A DNA stretch of 64,000 nt from Desulforapulum autotrophicum HRM2 (GCF_000020365.1 NC_012108.1:3658001-3722000); one strand, 5' to 3'. Shown: positions 50,989 through 60,010, counted from the first letter of the stretch. The notes: generated by a model from the sequence alone, not told the origin. Made by a program: numbers and translations.

Positions 50989-51282
50989 ATGTTAAGTGAA
51001 CCAGATAGAAAAAACGTCGCAGACAGACTTCTGGACCTTAGAAAAGGGATCTCACCGTTTACCCTGCTCAAGGTGAGCAATGCCTTTCGGCACATGGAAC
51101 AACAGCAGGTACTTGAGGTGCTGTGGAGCAACCCCGAGACCCTGGCCCAGGTCAAAAAGATCCTTCCCAGAAATTCCTGGGAGATCATTGAAATAAAAGA
51201 GATGAATGAAATAGGCCCAGGCAATTCCTGGTTCAAAATTCAACTCAGGAAGGTATCAACCAGTGGAGAAAAAAATGACTGA
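50989..51282 (+). CDS. TusA-like protein lacking the catalytic cysteine
   Basis: 97 residues. The fold signature of TusA/SirA is visible (LDLRKGISPFTLLKVSNAF, then EVLWSNPETLAQVKKIL and a final strand). In TusA the second motif reads (C)P with a sulfur-carrying Cys; here Ser22 takes its place and the protein has no cysteine at all. It cannot carry a persulfide, so a binding or regulatory role is more likely. No Shine-Dalgarno is obvious, and the sigma-54 promoter ends almost at the ATG. The rhodanese-fusion gene follows after 63 bp. Confidence 0.7.
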   Translation: MLSEPDRKNVADRLLDLRKGISPFTLLKVSNAFRHMEQQQVLEVLWSNPETLAQVKKILPRNSWEIIEIKEMNEIGPGNSWFKIQLRKVSTSGEKND

Positions 51283-51345
51283 AACGAACCCTTCGTTCTG
51301 TCATGCGGCACCATTATTAAACCAGAGCAACCTTAAGGAGAACGA

Positions 51346-53052
51346 ATGTCCAAACGTGTAATCATCATCGGAGCTGTGGCCCTGGGACCCAAGGTCGCAT
51401 GCAGATTAAGACGCATTGATCCTGATGCAACCATAACCCTGATAGACCGGGACAACCTCATCTCCTATGGTGGATGCGGAATCCCCTATTATGTGGGCGG
51501 AGACGTGGCAGACCTTGAAGGCCTCTATTCCACCATTGCCCATGCCATCAGGGACAAGGCATTTTTTGAAATGGTCAAAGGAATAAACGTAATCACCCGG
51601 GCCGAGGCCATTTCCATCGACCGGAAGAAAAAATCCCTCACCATCCGCCACCTGGACGAAAACAGGGATGAAGACCTTCCCTATGACAAGCTTGTGATCG
51701 CAACCGGTGCCACCCCGGTTCAACCACCCTTCCCGGGTGTCACCCTTCCCCAGGTTTTTCCCGTATCAAACCTGCACCAGGCAAAAGCCATCAAGGATAT
51801 GATCTCAAAGGGAGAGGTTGAGAACGCAGTTGTTATTGGTGCCGGAGCCATTGGGATCGAGATGGCTGAAGCCCTGACAGACCTCTGGGCCGTTGATACA
51901 ACCATCGTTGAAATGGCAGAACGGGTTCTACCCCAGGCCCTTGGTCGCAACATAGCCACAATTGCCCAAAAACAGCTCACAGACCACGGTGTGAAAATGC
52001 TCATTGGTGAGCGGGTTCTCAGGATCAACGGCACAGAAGAAACCGGTGTGGAATCTGTTGAAACCACCGCAGGCACCCTTCCCTGCCAGCTTGTGATCCT
52101 CGCCACTGGTATTCGGCCAAACTCTGAACTTGCCGCAAATGCCGGTCTTGCCATAGGAAAAAACCGGGGAATTATTGTGGACCAATGCATGCGGACCACA
52201 GATCCAGACATCTATGCAGGAGGAGACTGTATCGAGGTAATGAACCTTGTCAACGGCCAGACCCTCCTCATGCCCCTGGGAAGCCTTGCCAACCGCCAGG
52301 GCAGGATCATCGCATCAAACATCAACGGCCGGTGTGAACAATTCAAGGGCACAGTGGGAACCTTTTGCATAAAGGTGTTCGAAATGGCGTTTGCAACGGC
52401 GGGCCTTACCTTTGATCAGGCAAAGGCTGCAGGATTTGATCCGGCATATTCCACCGTTGCCCAGTCAGACAGGGCCCATTTTTATCCGGATTCCGAATTC
52501 ATGTACATGGAACTCATTGCAGACAGGCGAACCCGAAGGGTCCTTGGCGTTGAGGCAGCAGGTCCCCAGGGGGATGCCGTCAAGTCCAGGGTGGATGCCA
52601 TAGCACCCCTTTTCCAGTACCGGGCGGATGTATCTGACATATGTACACTCGAAGCGGGTTACTCTCCACCCTATGCCTCGGCAATGGATATCATCAACAA
52701 CGTGGCAAACTCCCTTGATAACATTTTGGAAGGCACCCACAACCCCATTGATGCCATTGAATTTATTAAAAAATTTGAAGCAAAAGAGACCCGGGTGCTT
52801 GATGTCAGAAGCAAGGTCCAGGCCGATCCCTTTGTGGAAAAATACGGCGATCGCTGGATCAACATTCCCCAGGACGAGCTCAGGCAAAGGACTGACGAAA
52901 TACCCACCGACGAAGAGCTCTGTATTCTATGCGGATCAGGTCCCAGGTCCTACGAGGCACAACTGGTACTTGCAGCAAAAGGCAAAAACCGTACATTAAA
53001 CATCCAGGGCGGCTACGGAATGATCATTGCCGTTCATCCCCCCCTGATTTAA
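51346..53052 (+). CDS. CoA-disulfide-reductase-like flavoprotein with C-terminal rhodanese domain
   Basis: 568 residues. FAD domain start (VIIIGAVALGPKVACR), redox Cys44 in SYGGCGIPYY as in CoA disulfide reductases, NAD(P)-binding GAGAIGIEMAE near residue 165, GDC FAD motif (YAGGDCIEV), dimerisation domain (about 330-450) and a rhodanese domain (about 470-560) with Cys529 in CGSGPR. The CoADR-Rhod class reduces CoA persulfide/polysulfide or CoA disulfide with NAD(P)H. It has AAGGAG upstream, follows the TusA-like gene and ends at a strong stem-loop. Confidence 0.93.
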   Translation: MSKRVIIIGAVALGPKVACRLRRIDPDATITLIDRDNLISYGGCGIPYYVGGDVADLEGLYSTIAHAIRDKAFFEMVKGINVITRAEAISIDRKKKSLTIRHLDENRDEDLPYDKLVIATGATPVQPPFPGVTLPQVFPVSNLHQAKAIKDMISKGEVENAVVIGAGAIGIEMAEALTDLWAVDTTIVEMAERVLPQALGRNIATIAQKQLTDHGVKMLIGERVLRINGTEETGVESVETTAGTLPCQLVILATGIRPNSELAANAGLAIGKNRGIIVDQCMRTTDPDIYAGGDCIEVMNLVNGQTLLMPLGSLANRQGRIIASNINGRCEQFKGTVGTFCIKVFEMAFATAGLTFDQAKAAGFDPAYSTVAQSDRAHFYPDSEFMYMELIADRRTRRVLGVEAAGPQGDAVKSRVDAIAPLFQYRADVSDICTLEAGYSPPYASAMDIINNVANSLDNILEGTHNPIDAIEFIKKFEAKETRVLDVRSKVQADPFVEKYGDRWINIPQDELRQRTDEIPTDEELCILCGSGPRSYEAQLVLAAKGKNRTLNIQGGYGMIIAVHPPLI

Positions 53053-53077
53053 CCCCTGCCCCAATTCCAGATTAAAC

Positions 53078-53106
53078 GGCGCACCGGATTTTATTCCCGG
53101 TGCGCC
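53078..53106 (+). terminator. Terminator-like hairpin after the CoADR gene
   Basis: GGCGCACCGG / CCGGTGCGCC, a 10-bp perfect stem with a 9-nt loop. No T tract follows. Confidence 0.55.
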
Positions 53107-53232
53107 CCTGGTTTCTAAACTTCTTGAAACAAACTGCCGAAACCTGTACATTACGGCAGGGAAATTTTCTTGACAACGGACGTTTCATTCTAACCTTGTC
53201 AAAAGGAAAAAATACTTAGGGAGTTTATTAAT

Positions 53233-53628
53233 ATGCTTTTAAAACTATTTCTTTGCTTTACCCTCATCCCTGTTGTGGAAATCTATCTGCTCATCAAAAT
53301 CGGCAGTGTACTTGGAAGCTTTAACACCGTCCTGCTGGTCATTGCCACGGGCTTTTTTGGCGCATGGCTTGCCCGGATGGAGGGAATGAACACCATGTTC
53401 AAGGTAAGAACGAGCCTTGAACAGGGCACCATGCCGGCCGAAGACCTTCTGGATGCCCTGATCATTTTTGTTGCAGGCATCCTCCTTATCACCCCCGGAC
53501 TTCTGACCGACATCTCCGGACTGCTGCTGCTCTGGCCTGTCACACGGGAGACCTTCAAACGGTTTCTACGACAAAAAATAGATGAACTCAATGCCCGCGG
53601 CGACATAAACATCACCCGTTTCCACTAA
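53233..53628 (+). CDS. fxsA: FxsA family membrane protein
   Basis: 131 residues. It begins MLLKLFLCFTLIPVVEIYLL and has three to four membrane helices with the conserved GSVLG, TGFFGAWLAR and LLITPGLLTDISG segments of FxsA, a small inner-membrane protein known in E. coli for suppressing phage T7 exclusion by F; its native role is unclear. GGGAG precedes the ATG. Confidence 0.9.
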   Translation: MLLKLFLCFTLIPVVEIYLLIKIGSVLGSFNTVLLVIATGFFGAWLARMEGMNTMFKVRTSLEQGTMPAEDLLDALIIFVAGILLITPGLLTDISGLLLLWPVTRETFKRFLRQKIDELNARGDINITRFH

Positions 53629-53645
53629 AAACAAGAAGGAAAAAC

Positions 53646-54173
53646 ATGTTCTTTGATCTTGTTGAACGAAGACGAAGCATACGAAGGTTCAAATCTGATC
53701 CCGTTGAACGTATGAAAATTGACCGACTCATTGAAACAGCCTTGAGATCTCCCTCTTCCAGGGGATTCAATCCCTGGCGGTTCGTGGTCGTTGACGACCC
53801 TGCCATGCTTGCCCAACTGTCGTGTGCCAAACCCCATGGGGCCGCCTTTTTAAGAGAGGCTCCCCTGGGAATTGTGGTACTCGGAGATGCTGAAACAAGC
53901 GACGTCTGGGTTGAAGACTGCTCAATTGCTGCCATCCTCATCCAGTTGGGGGCCCAGGCCCTGGGGCTTGGCAGCTGCTGGATACAAATCCGTCGAAGGG
54001 AGCATGACAAGACCACCAGTTCAGATGAATACGTCCGGGAACTGCTGTCGATCCCGGAAAACCTTAAGGTAGCGTCTATTCTTGCCATCGGTTATCCTGC
54101 CGAAGAAAAGCCCCCCCACCCGGCTGCAAGCCTTGAATTGGAAAAAGTTCATTTAAACCACTATGAAGAGTGA
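53646..54173 (+). CDS. Nitroreductase family protein
   Basis: 175 residues. FMN-phosphate motif RRRSIRRFKSDPV, the APLGIVVLGD and GSCWIQIR segments and GYPAEEKPPHP at the end are typical of small NfsB/RutE-like flavoproteins. It would reduce nitro, quinone or enone groups with NAD(P)H. It starts 17 bp after fxsA and overlaps the HDOD gene by 11 bp. Confidence 0.9.
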   Translation: MFFDLVERRRSIRRFKSDPVERMKIDRLIETALRSPSSRGFNPWRFVVVDDPAMLAQLSCAKPHGAAFLREAPLGIVVLGDAETSDVWVEDCSIAAILIQLGAQALGLGSCWIQIRRREHDKTTSSDEYVRELLSIPENLKVASILAIGYPAEEKPPHPAASLELEKVHLNHYEE

Positions 54174-55050
54174 TTCACCATCAGTCGTCCAAAAAAAGAT
54201 CCTCGCCTTAATAAAACGGGGGGATACCAACCTGCCCGCCCTTCCGGTAATCATAACCCAGATCCTCAGGGCTGCGTCCAATCCAAAGACGTCCACCGAA
54301 GAGCTTGCAGCGATCATCTCCCATGATCCGGGAATCACCCATCAACTGCTGAAACTTGCCAATTCCGTCTACTATGGACAGAGAACAACGGTGGATTCCA
54401 TAAAGAGATCCATCTCGGTCATCGGTTTTGATGAGGTCATCGGCATTACCCTTGGAATGAAACTATTGTCGACATTTGCAGATAAAACCACGGGCCTGAC
54501 CCTGGACATGAAGGCCCTGTGGATACACTCCATTGGAACAGCCACGGCAGCCAAGGACATTGCAACCCGCACCAACACGGCCATTGCCAAAAAAATCTTC
54601 ATACCCGGGCTTCTCCACGACATGGGCAAGGTTATCTTTTCCCTCTTCTTCAAGGACGAATATAAAATGGTGAGGGAGTTGGCCATGGAGAGGCAGGATA
54701 CACTCTACCGGGTTGAACCTTCTGTTTTCGGCATGGATCATGCCATTCTTGCCGGACTTCTCATGCGGCGGTGGCAATTTCCTGACAACATCCTCTATCC
54801 CTGCAGGTTCCACCACAACCCCGAAGCTTCCCCGGTGGCTTACCGTCACCACGCCCTTATCGTCAACATGGCCGAGTATCTGTGCCACAAGGCCCACATC
54901 GGCCACAGCGGCAACCCGGTACCAGTGGCAGTGGTCAATGCCGCCAAGAAGACAGGTCTCAATGAGAATACCCTCAGACTTATTGTCGAAATGCTGATCA
55001 AAAAAGAAGAACAGATCAAAGAATTTTTTGAGATCACCACCGACTTTTAA
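54163..55050 (+). CDS. HDOD domain signalling protein
   Basis: 295 residues, nearly all a single HDOD domain: LPALPVIITQILRAAS, IISHDPGITHQLLKLANS and VIGFDEV. HDOD proteins are non-catalytic relatives of HD phosphohydrolases found in signalling and in chemotaxis or motility control. It overlaps the end of the nitroreductase gene, with a weak ribosome binding site, so it is likely translationally coupled. The stop abuts the convergent YihY gene. Confidence 0.9.
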   Translation: MKSDSPSVVQKKILALIKRGDTNLPALPVIITQILRAASNPKTSTEELAAIISHDPGITHQLLKLANSVYYGQRTTVDSIKRSISVIGFDEVIGITLGMKLLSTFADKTTGLTLDMKALWIHSIGTATAAKDIATRTNTAIAKKIFIPGLLHDMGKVIFSLFFKDEYKMVRELAMERQDTLYRVEPSVFGMDHAILAGLLMRRWQFPDNILYPCRFHHNPEASPVAYRHHALIVNMAEYLCHKAHIGHSGNPVPVAVVNAAKKTGLNENTLRLIVEMLIKKEEQIKEFFEITTDF

Positions 55051-56357
55051 ATATCCTTGAGTCGGCGATCTCCATGAGCATTTGAAACCGCCCCGCTAAG
55101 AAGATCCACGGCATGGGTGAGTGCCTCAAACTCCATGGTTCCAGGAATTTCAACCTCGGTCTCCCCATGGACCTCCAATGCATTAATCACCGTCATCACG
55201 GTCATGAATTCCAGATCCATGGCAGGCTGAAACCTGTCTCCAGATGGGGTCGTGATCTCGGCCAGAATATTACATTCAACAAGATCGTCCAGCAGCATCC
55301 TGACCACCCCCAGTGCAATTTCAAGCTCTTGTGCAATCTCACTGTCCGAGGGCGCTTTCAATCCCCTGGAAAAACGCTGAACACAGACAAGGACTATCCC
55401 TAAACAGAGGATTTTTCGGGTTCGCATGCTCATCTGTTCATAGGCCCCCTCCTTTTCATTCAAGGACCTTCGGCCCTCCCATACAAAGGCAATTTCTGCT
55501 CCCAGAAGAAGGAGAACCCAGCTGGCCTGGAGCCAGATAAGAAACAGGGGAAGTGCTGCAAAACTACCATAAATGGCATTGTAGTGGGACACGCCCACCT
55601 GGAAACGAAAATAGATCATCTGCCCCATCTGGTATACACCGCCTGCAATCAAAGCGCCCATGACGGCAGCCCTGATATCTACCTTTTTATTGGGCATGAA
55701 CATATAGAGGAAAAAAAAGAGAATCCATATCGTAAAAAAAGGGAGGAGCTTGACAAAGAAAAAGACAAAGGGTTCCACAAAAACCACCCCTCCGGTAGCT
55801 TCAAAAAAGACCTTCAAACGAGTGAGAATAAATACGGTTGTACTTCCGGAAAGAATCAACAACAGCGGGGCGACAAAAAGAAGCCCCAGATAATCACTGA
55901 ACTTTCGCACCAGGGTGCGGCCTTTCTTGATCCACCAGATGGTATTGAAGGCATCCTCCATGTGACCGAGCATCTTGACCACGGCCCAGGCCAGAAAAAT
56001 CACTCCAACGGCCGCCATAACCCCGCCCTTTGTCTCGGCCAGGAGCGTTCCTGAAAAGTCAATGATCCGCTGGGCCGCTTCCTCATGGCCGGCAAGCCGT
56101 AACAGGATTTCCTTTCTCAGCATCGTTTCAAACCCGAAGCCTTTGGCAATACCAAAGGCCATGGCCATGACAGGAACAATGGAAAGAAGGGTGTAGAAAG
56201 TAAGGGCCGATGCCCTGAGCATGCAGTTGTCCTTTTGAAACCCCTTAACTGCGGCAACAACAGTGAGAAAGACCCTTGTAGCAAACGCCTTGAGCTCTTT
56301 TCTCAATTGCGCAGGGTCAGTCAGCTTCTTTTTTATCCGAACAGAGAGCCTTTTCAT
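55047..56357 (-). CDS. YihY/UPF0761 (RNase BN-like) membrane protein with C-terminal winged-helix-like domain
   Basis: 436 residues. Residues about 30-300 carry six membrane helices with the family motifs ALTFYTLLSIVPVM and GSFAALPLFLIWLQASW. Residues about 330-430 are a soluble extension (SEIAQELEIALGVVRMLLDDLVECNIL) that resembles a winged helix. The old name RNase BN is known to be wrong for this family; function unknown. The ATG overlaps the stop of the epimerase gene as ATGA. Confidence 0.88.
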   Translation of the reverse strand: MKRLSVRIKKKLTDPAQLRKELKAFATRVFLTVVAAVKGFQKDNCMLRASALTFYTLLSIVPVMAMAFGIAKGFGFETMLRKEILLRLAGHEEAAQRIIDFSGTLLAETKGGVMAAVGVIFLAWAVVKMLGHMEDAFNTIWWIKKGRTLVRKFSDYLGLLFVAPLLLILSGSTTVFILTRLKVFFEATGGVVFVEPFVFFFVKLLPFFTIWILFFFLYMFMPNKKVDIRAAVMGALIAGGVYQMGQMIYFRFQVGVSHYNAIYGSFAALPLFLIWLQASWVLLLLGAEIAFVWEGRRSLNEKEGAYEQMSMRTRKILCLGIVLVCVQRFSRGLKAPSDSEIAQELEIALGVVRMLLDDLVECNILAEITTPSGDRFQPAMDLEFMTVMTVINALEVHGETEVEIPGTMEFEALTHAVDLLSGAVSNAHGDRRLKDI

Positions 56358-57358
56358 TTTTCTTCACCCGAACTGACCCATTGCCTGAGGCGGGAAAGCC
56401 CCTCCTCTGTTGATATGAGCGGCAGATAACCAAGATCCTGTTTTGCCCTTGATATGTCAAACCAGTGGGAGGTGGCAAGCTCCTTTGCGGCAAATCCGGT
56501 CATGGGTGGCTCCTGCTTCACGGCAAACAATCGGTAAAAGAACTCAAGACTACGGCCAATAAAAAAGGCTGTGCCCGGGGAAATCGTTTTCTTGACCGGG
56601 CCAAATCCTGCCACATCAAGAAAGGTATCAACCATCTCCCACAAAAGAACAGGTTCGTCCTGACTGATAAAGTAAACATTTCCAGAAAGGGTTGGGTTTC
56701 TCTTCAGGGCATCCCGGGCAAGAATATGGGCACGGGCCGCATTATCCACATAGATGGTGTCAACCCTGTTGGTTCCGTCGCCTATTCTCCTCAGCCGCCC
56801 GGCACGCCGGATGATCCCTGGAAAGAGGTGGTTGTCCCCCGGCCCCCAGATGAGGTGGGGCCTTAAAGCAATGGTGAGAACCCCATCAGCCCTTCGCACA
56901 AGCTGTTCAGCAATGGCCTTGGTTTCAGGATAGGGCGCATGAAACCGGCCTGGATAGTCCACACTCTCGTCCACACCTTCCATGTGATTTCCGTCAAATA
57001 CAACACTCGGGGAGCTTGTGTAAACAAGCCGTTTCACCCTGTTTCTAACGCAGGCCTGGATCACATTCTCGGTTCCTGTGACATTGACCCTGAAATAGTC
57101 GTCAAAATCCCCCCATATGCCGGGTTTTGCAGCCACATGGAACACGGTATCAACGCCTGTAAAGGCCTGTTTTAGGGCCTGGGGGTCAGCAAGGTCTCCC
57201 TGGATCTGGCGAACACCAAGGTCATCAAGTTCGCGGTAAGACTGCCTGGAGAAGCTGGTCACAACATCACCTGCCATCTTCAACTGCCGCACAATGGCCC
57301 TGCCAAGGAAACCGCCCCCCCCTGTGACAAGAACACGTTCATGGTCTGTATGCCCCAC
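56354..57358 (-). CDS. NAD-dependent epimerase/3-beta-hydroxysteroid dehydrogenase-like protein
   Basis: 334 residues, extended SDR fold. NAD motif VTGGGGFLGRAI at the N-terminus, catalytic YxxxK as YPETK near residue 147 with upstream Ser (YTSSPSV), and a C-terminal part like OleD and the sterol dehydrogenases (QEPPMTGFAAKELATSHWFDISRAK). It probably oxidises or reduces a hydroxyl group on a lipid-like substrate. Operon with the YihY gene. Confidence 0.88.
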   Translation of the reverse strand: MGHTDHERVLVTGGGGFLGRAIVRQLKMAGDVVTSFSRQSYRELDDLGVRQIQGDLADPQALKQAFTGVDTVFHVAAKPGIWGDFDDYFRVNVTGTENVIQACVRNRVKRLVYTSSPSVVFDGNHMEGVDESVDYPGRFHAPYPETKAIAEQLVRRADGVLTIALRPHLIWGPGDNHLFPGIIRRAGRLRRIGDGTNRVDTIYVDNAARAHILARDALKRNPTLSGNVYFISQDEPVLLWEMVDTFLDVAGFGPVKKTISPGTAFFIGRSLEFFYRLFAVKQEPPMTGFAAKELATSHWFDISRAKQDLGYLPLISTEEGLSRLRQWVSSGEEK

Positions 57359-57504
57359 AGTTGCATCCTTTTTTATGGATTGATTTCATGAATTAAACTC
57401 ACGGATACACTCAACCACAAAAAGGGCCGGGTTTCAAAACTTTTTTTTAAAAAAGCCCAGACAGGCTATACCTAAAAAAAATATCCATCTCCACAAATTT
57501 TTCC

Positions 57505-57533
57505 TTGACATTGAATCCCCGTCCATGTAGAAG
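57505..57533 (+). promoter_or_regulatory. Promoter of tRNA-Gly
   Basis: TTGACA at 57505-57510, a 17-bp spacer and TAGAAG at 57528-57533, 15 bp before the tRNA. Confidence 0.6.
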
Positions 57534-57548
57534 AGTCGAGTCGTTTGG

Positions 57549-57623
57549 GCGGGAATAACTCAGTGGTAGAGTGCGACCTTGCCAAGGTCGAAGTCGCGGG
57601 TTCAAATCCCGTTTCCCGCTCCA
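57549..57623 (+). tRNA. tRNA-Gly (anticodon GCC)
   Basis: A 75-nt cloverleaf: acceptor GCGGGAA/TTCCCGC, anticodon loop CTTGCCAAG, T loop GTTCAAATC, and encoded CCA. Confidence 0.97.
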
Positions 57624-57721
57624 AACCAAAAACCTTCCTTGATATTAAATTTCACACCTGATACAGATTTCACAAAAAACAGACATATTCCCATGTTATT
57701 ACTCTATGCAGGAGAAAAAAA

Positions 57722-59227
57722 ATGGACATGTCCCATCAGACCTGTGGCATCTACGGCATCCATGACATCTTCAAAAGGAATGCACGCCTTTTTCCAGACC
57801 AAACCGCTGCAAAGGACAAACACGACACCCTGACCCACAAAGCCCTTCTCTCCAGGGTCAACACCCTTGCCTGGGGACTTTCAGCCGTTGGCATCTCAAA
57901 GGGCGACACCATCGCCATCCTTTCCATGAACAGAAATGACTACCTCACCGTCTATGGCAGTGCCGCAGCCCTGGGCGCCATTGTGGTACCCATAAACTGG
58001 CGCCTGTCAGACAAAGAGATCGACTATATCCTGGACGATTCAAACGCACAAATCCTGTTTGCAGACAAAATCCACGCAGGCAGGTGTATGTTCAAGGGTA
58101 GACAGATCTGCTTTGACAATGAAACCCCTGCATCTTTTCAACCCTTTCAGGAACTTTTAAGCCCCAAAGGTCCCTCCTTTACCCCCCAAAGCACTGCCGG
58201 AAAAAACGATCCCTTTTGTCTGCTCTATACGGCAGCAGTGGCAGGGGCACCAAGGGGCGCAGTTTTGTCCCACGACAACATCATCACAAGCAATCTCCAG
58301 ACCGCTCTTACCATGGGCATCACCCAGACAGACAGATACCTGAACATGCTGCCGCTCTTCCACATCACGGGAATAAACCTTGCCTTTACCACATTGCAGA
58401 TGGGAGGAAGCAACGTGGTCATGGAAAAATTTAACCCGGAAGAGGCCCTGGCCCTGATTGAAAGCGAACGAATCACCCTCATGGCAAGTTTCCCCCCCAT
58501 TTTGACAACCCTGACCCAACGGCTCATTGATTCACCAGTGGATGTTTCCTCCCTGAAAAACATCACGGGAATTGATTCACCTGAAAACATCCAGGCCTTC
58601 ACCCGGATAAGCGGCTCCCGCTTCTGGGTTCTCTATGGTCAATGTGAGACATCGGGCTTTGTCACCCTGTCAGACAGCGAAGATCGTCCGGGATCAGCCG
58701 GAAGGGAGGCAATGATATCAAGGCTTGCAATTCTCGATGAAAATGATAAAGAATCCCCTCCAGACACCCTGGGAGAGATCGGTGTCCGGGGACCGCTTGT
58801 TTTCCAGGGATTCTGGAACAAGGGCAAACTGGATTGCGCCACATTTAAGAACGGCTGGCACCACACAGGCGACCTGGGACAGATCGATCCAGAGGGCTTT
58901 CTCTGGTTTAAGGGCAGAAAACCGGAAAAAGAACTCATAAAGCCAGGGGGAGAAAACGTTTACCCGGCCGAGGTAGAAGCCGTAATACAGACCCATCCGG
59001 GAATAAAAGAAAATTGTGTCATAGGTGTTCCTGACCCGAAATTCGGGGAGGGCATCAAGGCTGTCTGCGTGTTAAACACGAGCACGGCAGTCACGGCACA
59101 AGACCTGATTGAATTTGTGGGCGAAAGGATTGCAAGATACAAAAAGCCCAGACAGGTCGTTTTTGTTGATTCCCTGCCCAGGGATGCAAACGGCAACATC
59201 GACAGAAACAAGGTAAAAGCGCTTTAG
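57722..59227 (+). CDS. AMP-binding acyl-CoA synthetase-like enzyme with degenerate active-site motifs
   Basis: 501 residues of the ANL superfamily, with GGAG before the ATG. Recognisable parts are LPLFHITGINLAF, YGQCETSGF, HHTGDLGQIDPEGFLWFKGR and GGENVYPAEVEAV. Two key motifs are altered. The ATP-phosphate loop, usually YTSGTTGxPKG, reads YTAAVAGAPRG. The C-terminal motif, usually PR...GKxxR with the adenylation lysine, reads PRDANGNIDR, with Asn for Lys. It may have lost or changed adenylation while keeping thioester chemistry or binding. It stands alone, and its stop codon touches a 159-bp palindrome. Confidence 0.85.
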   Translation: MDMSHQTCGIYGIHDIFKRNARLFPDQTAAKDKHDTLTHKALLSRVNTLAWGLSAVGISKGDTIAILSMNRNDYLTVYGSAAALGAIVVPINWRLSDKEIDYILDDSNAQILFADKIHAGRCMFKGRQICFDNETPASFQPFQELLSPKGPSFTPQSTAGKNDPFCLLYTAAVAGAPRGAVLSHDNIITSNLQTALTMGITQTDRYLNMLPLFHITGINLAFTTLQMGGSNVVMEKFNPEEALALIESERITLMASFPPILTTLTQRLIDSPVDVSSLKNITGIDSPENIQAFTRISGSRFWVLYGQCETSGFVTLSDSEDRPGSAGREAMISRLAILDENDKESPPDTLGEIGVRGPLVFQGFWNKGKLDCATFKNGWHHTGDLGQIDPEGFLWFKGRKPEKELIKPGGENVYPAEVEAVIQTHPGIKENCVIGVPDPKFGEGIKAVCVLNTSTAVTAQDLIEFVGERIARYKKPRQVVFVDSLPRDANGNIDRNKVKAL

Positions 59228-59385
59228 GGGCTCAGATGTAAATAATTCCACAAATATGGTGCAGGATTTCAGCTCGTATTCAAGGCGTATCAAAGGGAGC
59301 ATATTGAAATATGTGCCCTTTGATGCAACGCAGAAGACGAGCTGAAAGACAAGCAAGATTGAGGAATTATTTATTTCTGAGTCCC
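59227..59385. repeat. 159-bp full-length palindromic element
   Basis: End arms of 23 bp (59227-59249 and 59363-59385) match at 20 positions. Inner perfect arms CAGCTCGT/ACGAGCTG and ATCAAAGGG/CCCTTTGAT continue the fold. It contains TTCAAGGCG. It is the same length as the element at 46182. Confidence 0.85.
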
Positions 59386-59437
59386 TTACCCCTGATGGTT
59401 TAAGGTTTAATGCATAAACAAGAAAAGGAGTTGTTTG

Positions 59438-59752
59438 TTGGCTGGTATACAGGAAATTCTCACACTGCTGCTGATCATCATTGGAATCATATTCATCCCA
59501 AGGATTATGTCCGGGGGACGAGTCAAAGACACAAAAAAACGCAAAAAAATTCATTTGTCAGGCCGAATGCGCCTCAGCATTATTCTTTCCATCATCACGC
59601 CCCTAGTCGCAGCACTGATACTCAAACCCTGGGCACACAATTTCGTCGGCTTTATTTTGGCAGGAATCATTCCTGTTGCAGCAGGATGGGCAGCGTACTG
59701 GATTATTTCAGGATTTAAAAACCACAACAACGACCCAAGGGGCAGAAAATAG
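59438..59752 (+). CDS. Small two-helix membrane protein, unknown
   Basis: 104 residues. It probably starts at the TTG at 59438, 7 nt after AAGGAG; the preceding TTG at 59435 is the alternative. Two hydrophobic segments (about 6-24 and 45-90, the second probably two helices) are separated by a basic stretch (KDTKKRKKIHLSGRMR). The end is polar. No family recognised. It lies alone between the palindromic element and the cold-shock gene. Confidence 0.6.
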   Translation: MAGIQEILTLLLIIIGIIFIPRIMSGGRVKDTKKRKKIHLSGRMRLSIILSIITPLVAALILKPWAHNFVGFILAGIIPVAAGWAAYWIISGFKNHNNDPRGRK

Positions 59753-59809
59753 AAAAGGCACGCCCTCCGGCAGGGGGGGGCGGAGTGTCAAAAGACATCA
59801 GCCTGTTAT

Positions 59810-60010
59810 CTACAGAACGGTTACATTAACTGCAACAGTCCCTTTCTGTCCATTTTCAATCTCAAACGAAACCCGGTCTCCCTGGCTCAGGGGTTTGAAA
59901 CTCGTTGAATTTATACCCGTATGATGGACATATACATCCGGACCGTTTTCCTGCTCAATAAAACCAAAGCCCTTTGAGTCATTAAACCATTTTACGATGC
60001 CTTCAGCCAT
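59810..60010 (-). CDS. Cold-shock protein (CspA family)
   Basis: 66 residues, one OB-fold. RNP1 is KGFGFIEQ and RNP2 is DVYVHHTGI. It binds single-stranded RNA or DNA and melts RNA structure. GGGAGG precedes the ATG. It is divergent from a DEAD-box helicase across 224 bp, a natural pairing for RNA work at low temperature. A GCACC/GGTGC stem-loop (60105-60122) lies in the shared upstream region. Confidence 0.96.
   Translation of the reverse strand: MAEGIVKWFNDSKGFGFIEQENGPDVYVHHTGINSTSFKPLSQGDRVSFEIENGQKGTVAVNVTVL

Noticed and set aside
57447-57629. Minus-strand 60-codon frame
   Set aside because: It overlaps tRNA-Gly on the opposite strand and has no other support.
59760-59785. G8 homopolymer as a phase-variation tract
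   Set aside because: It lies outside any gene, between two stop codons, with no promoter whose spacing it would change.
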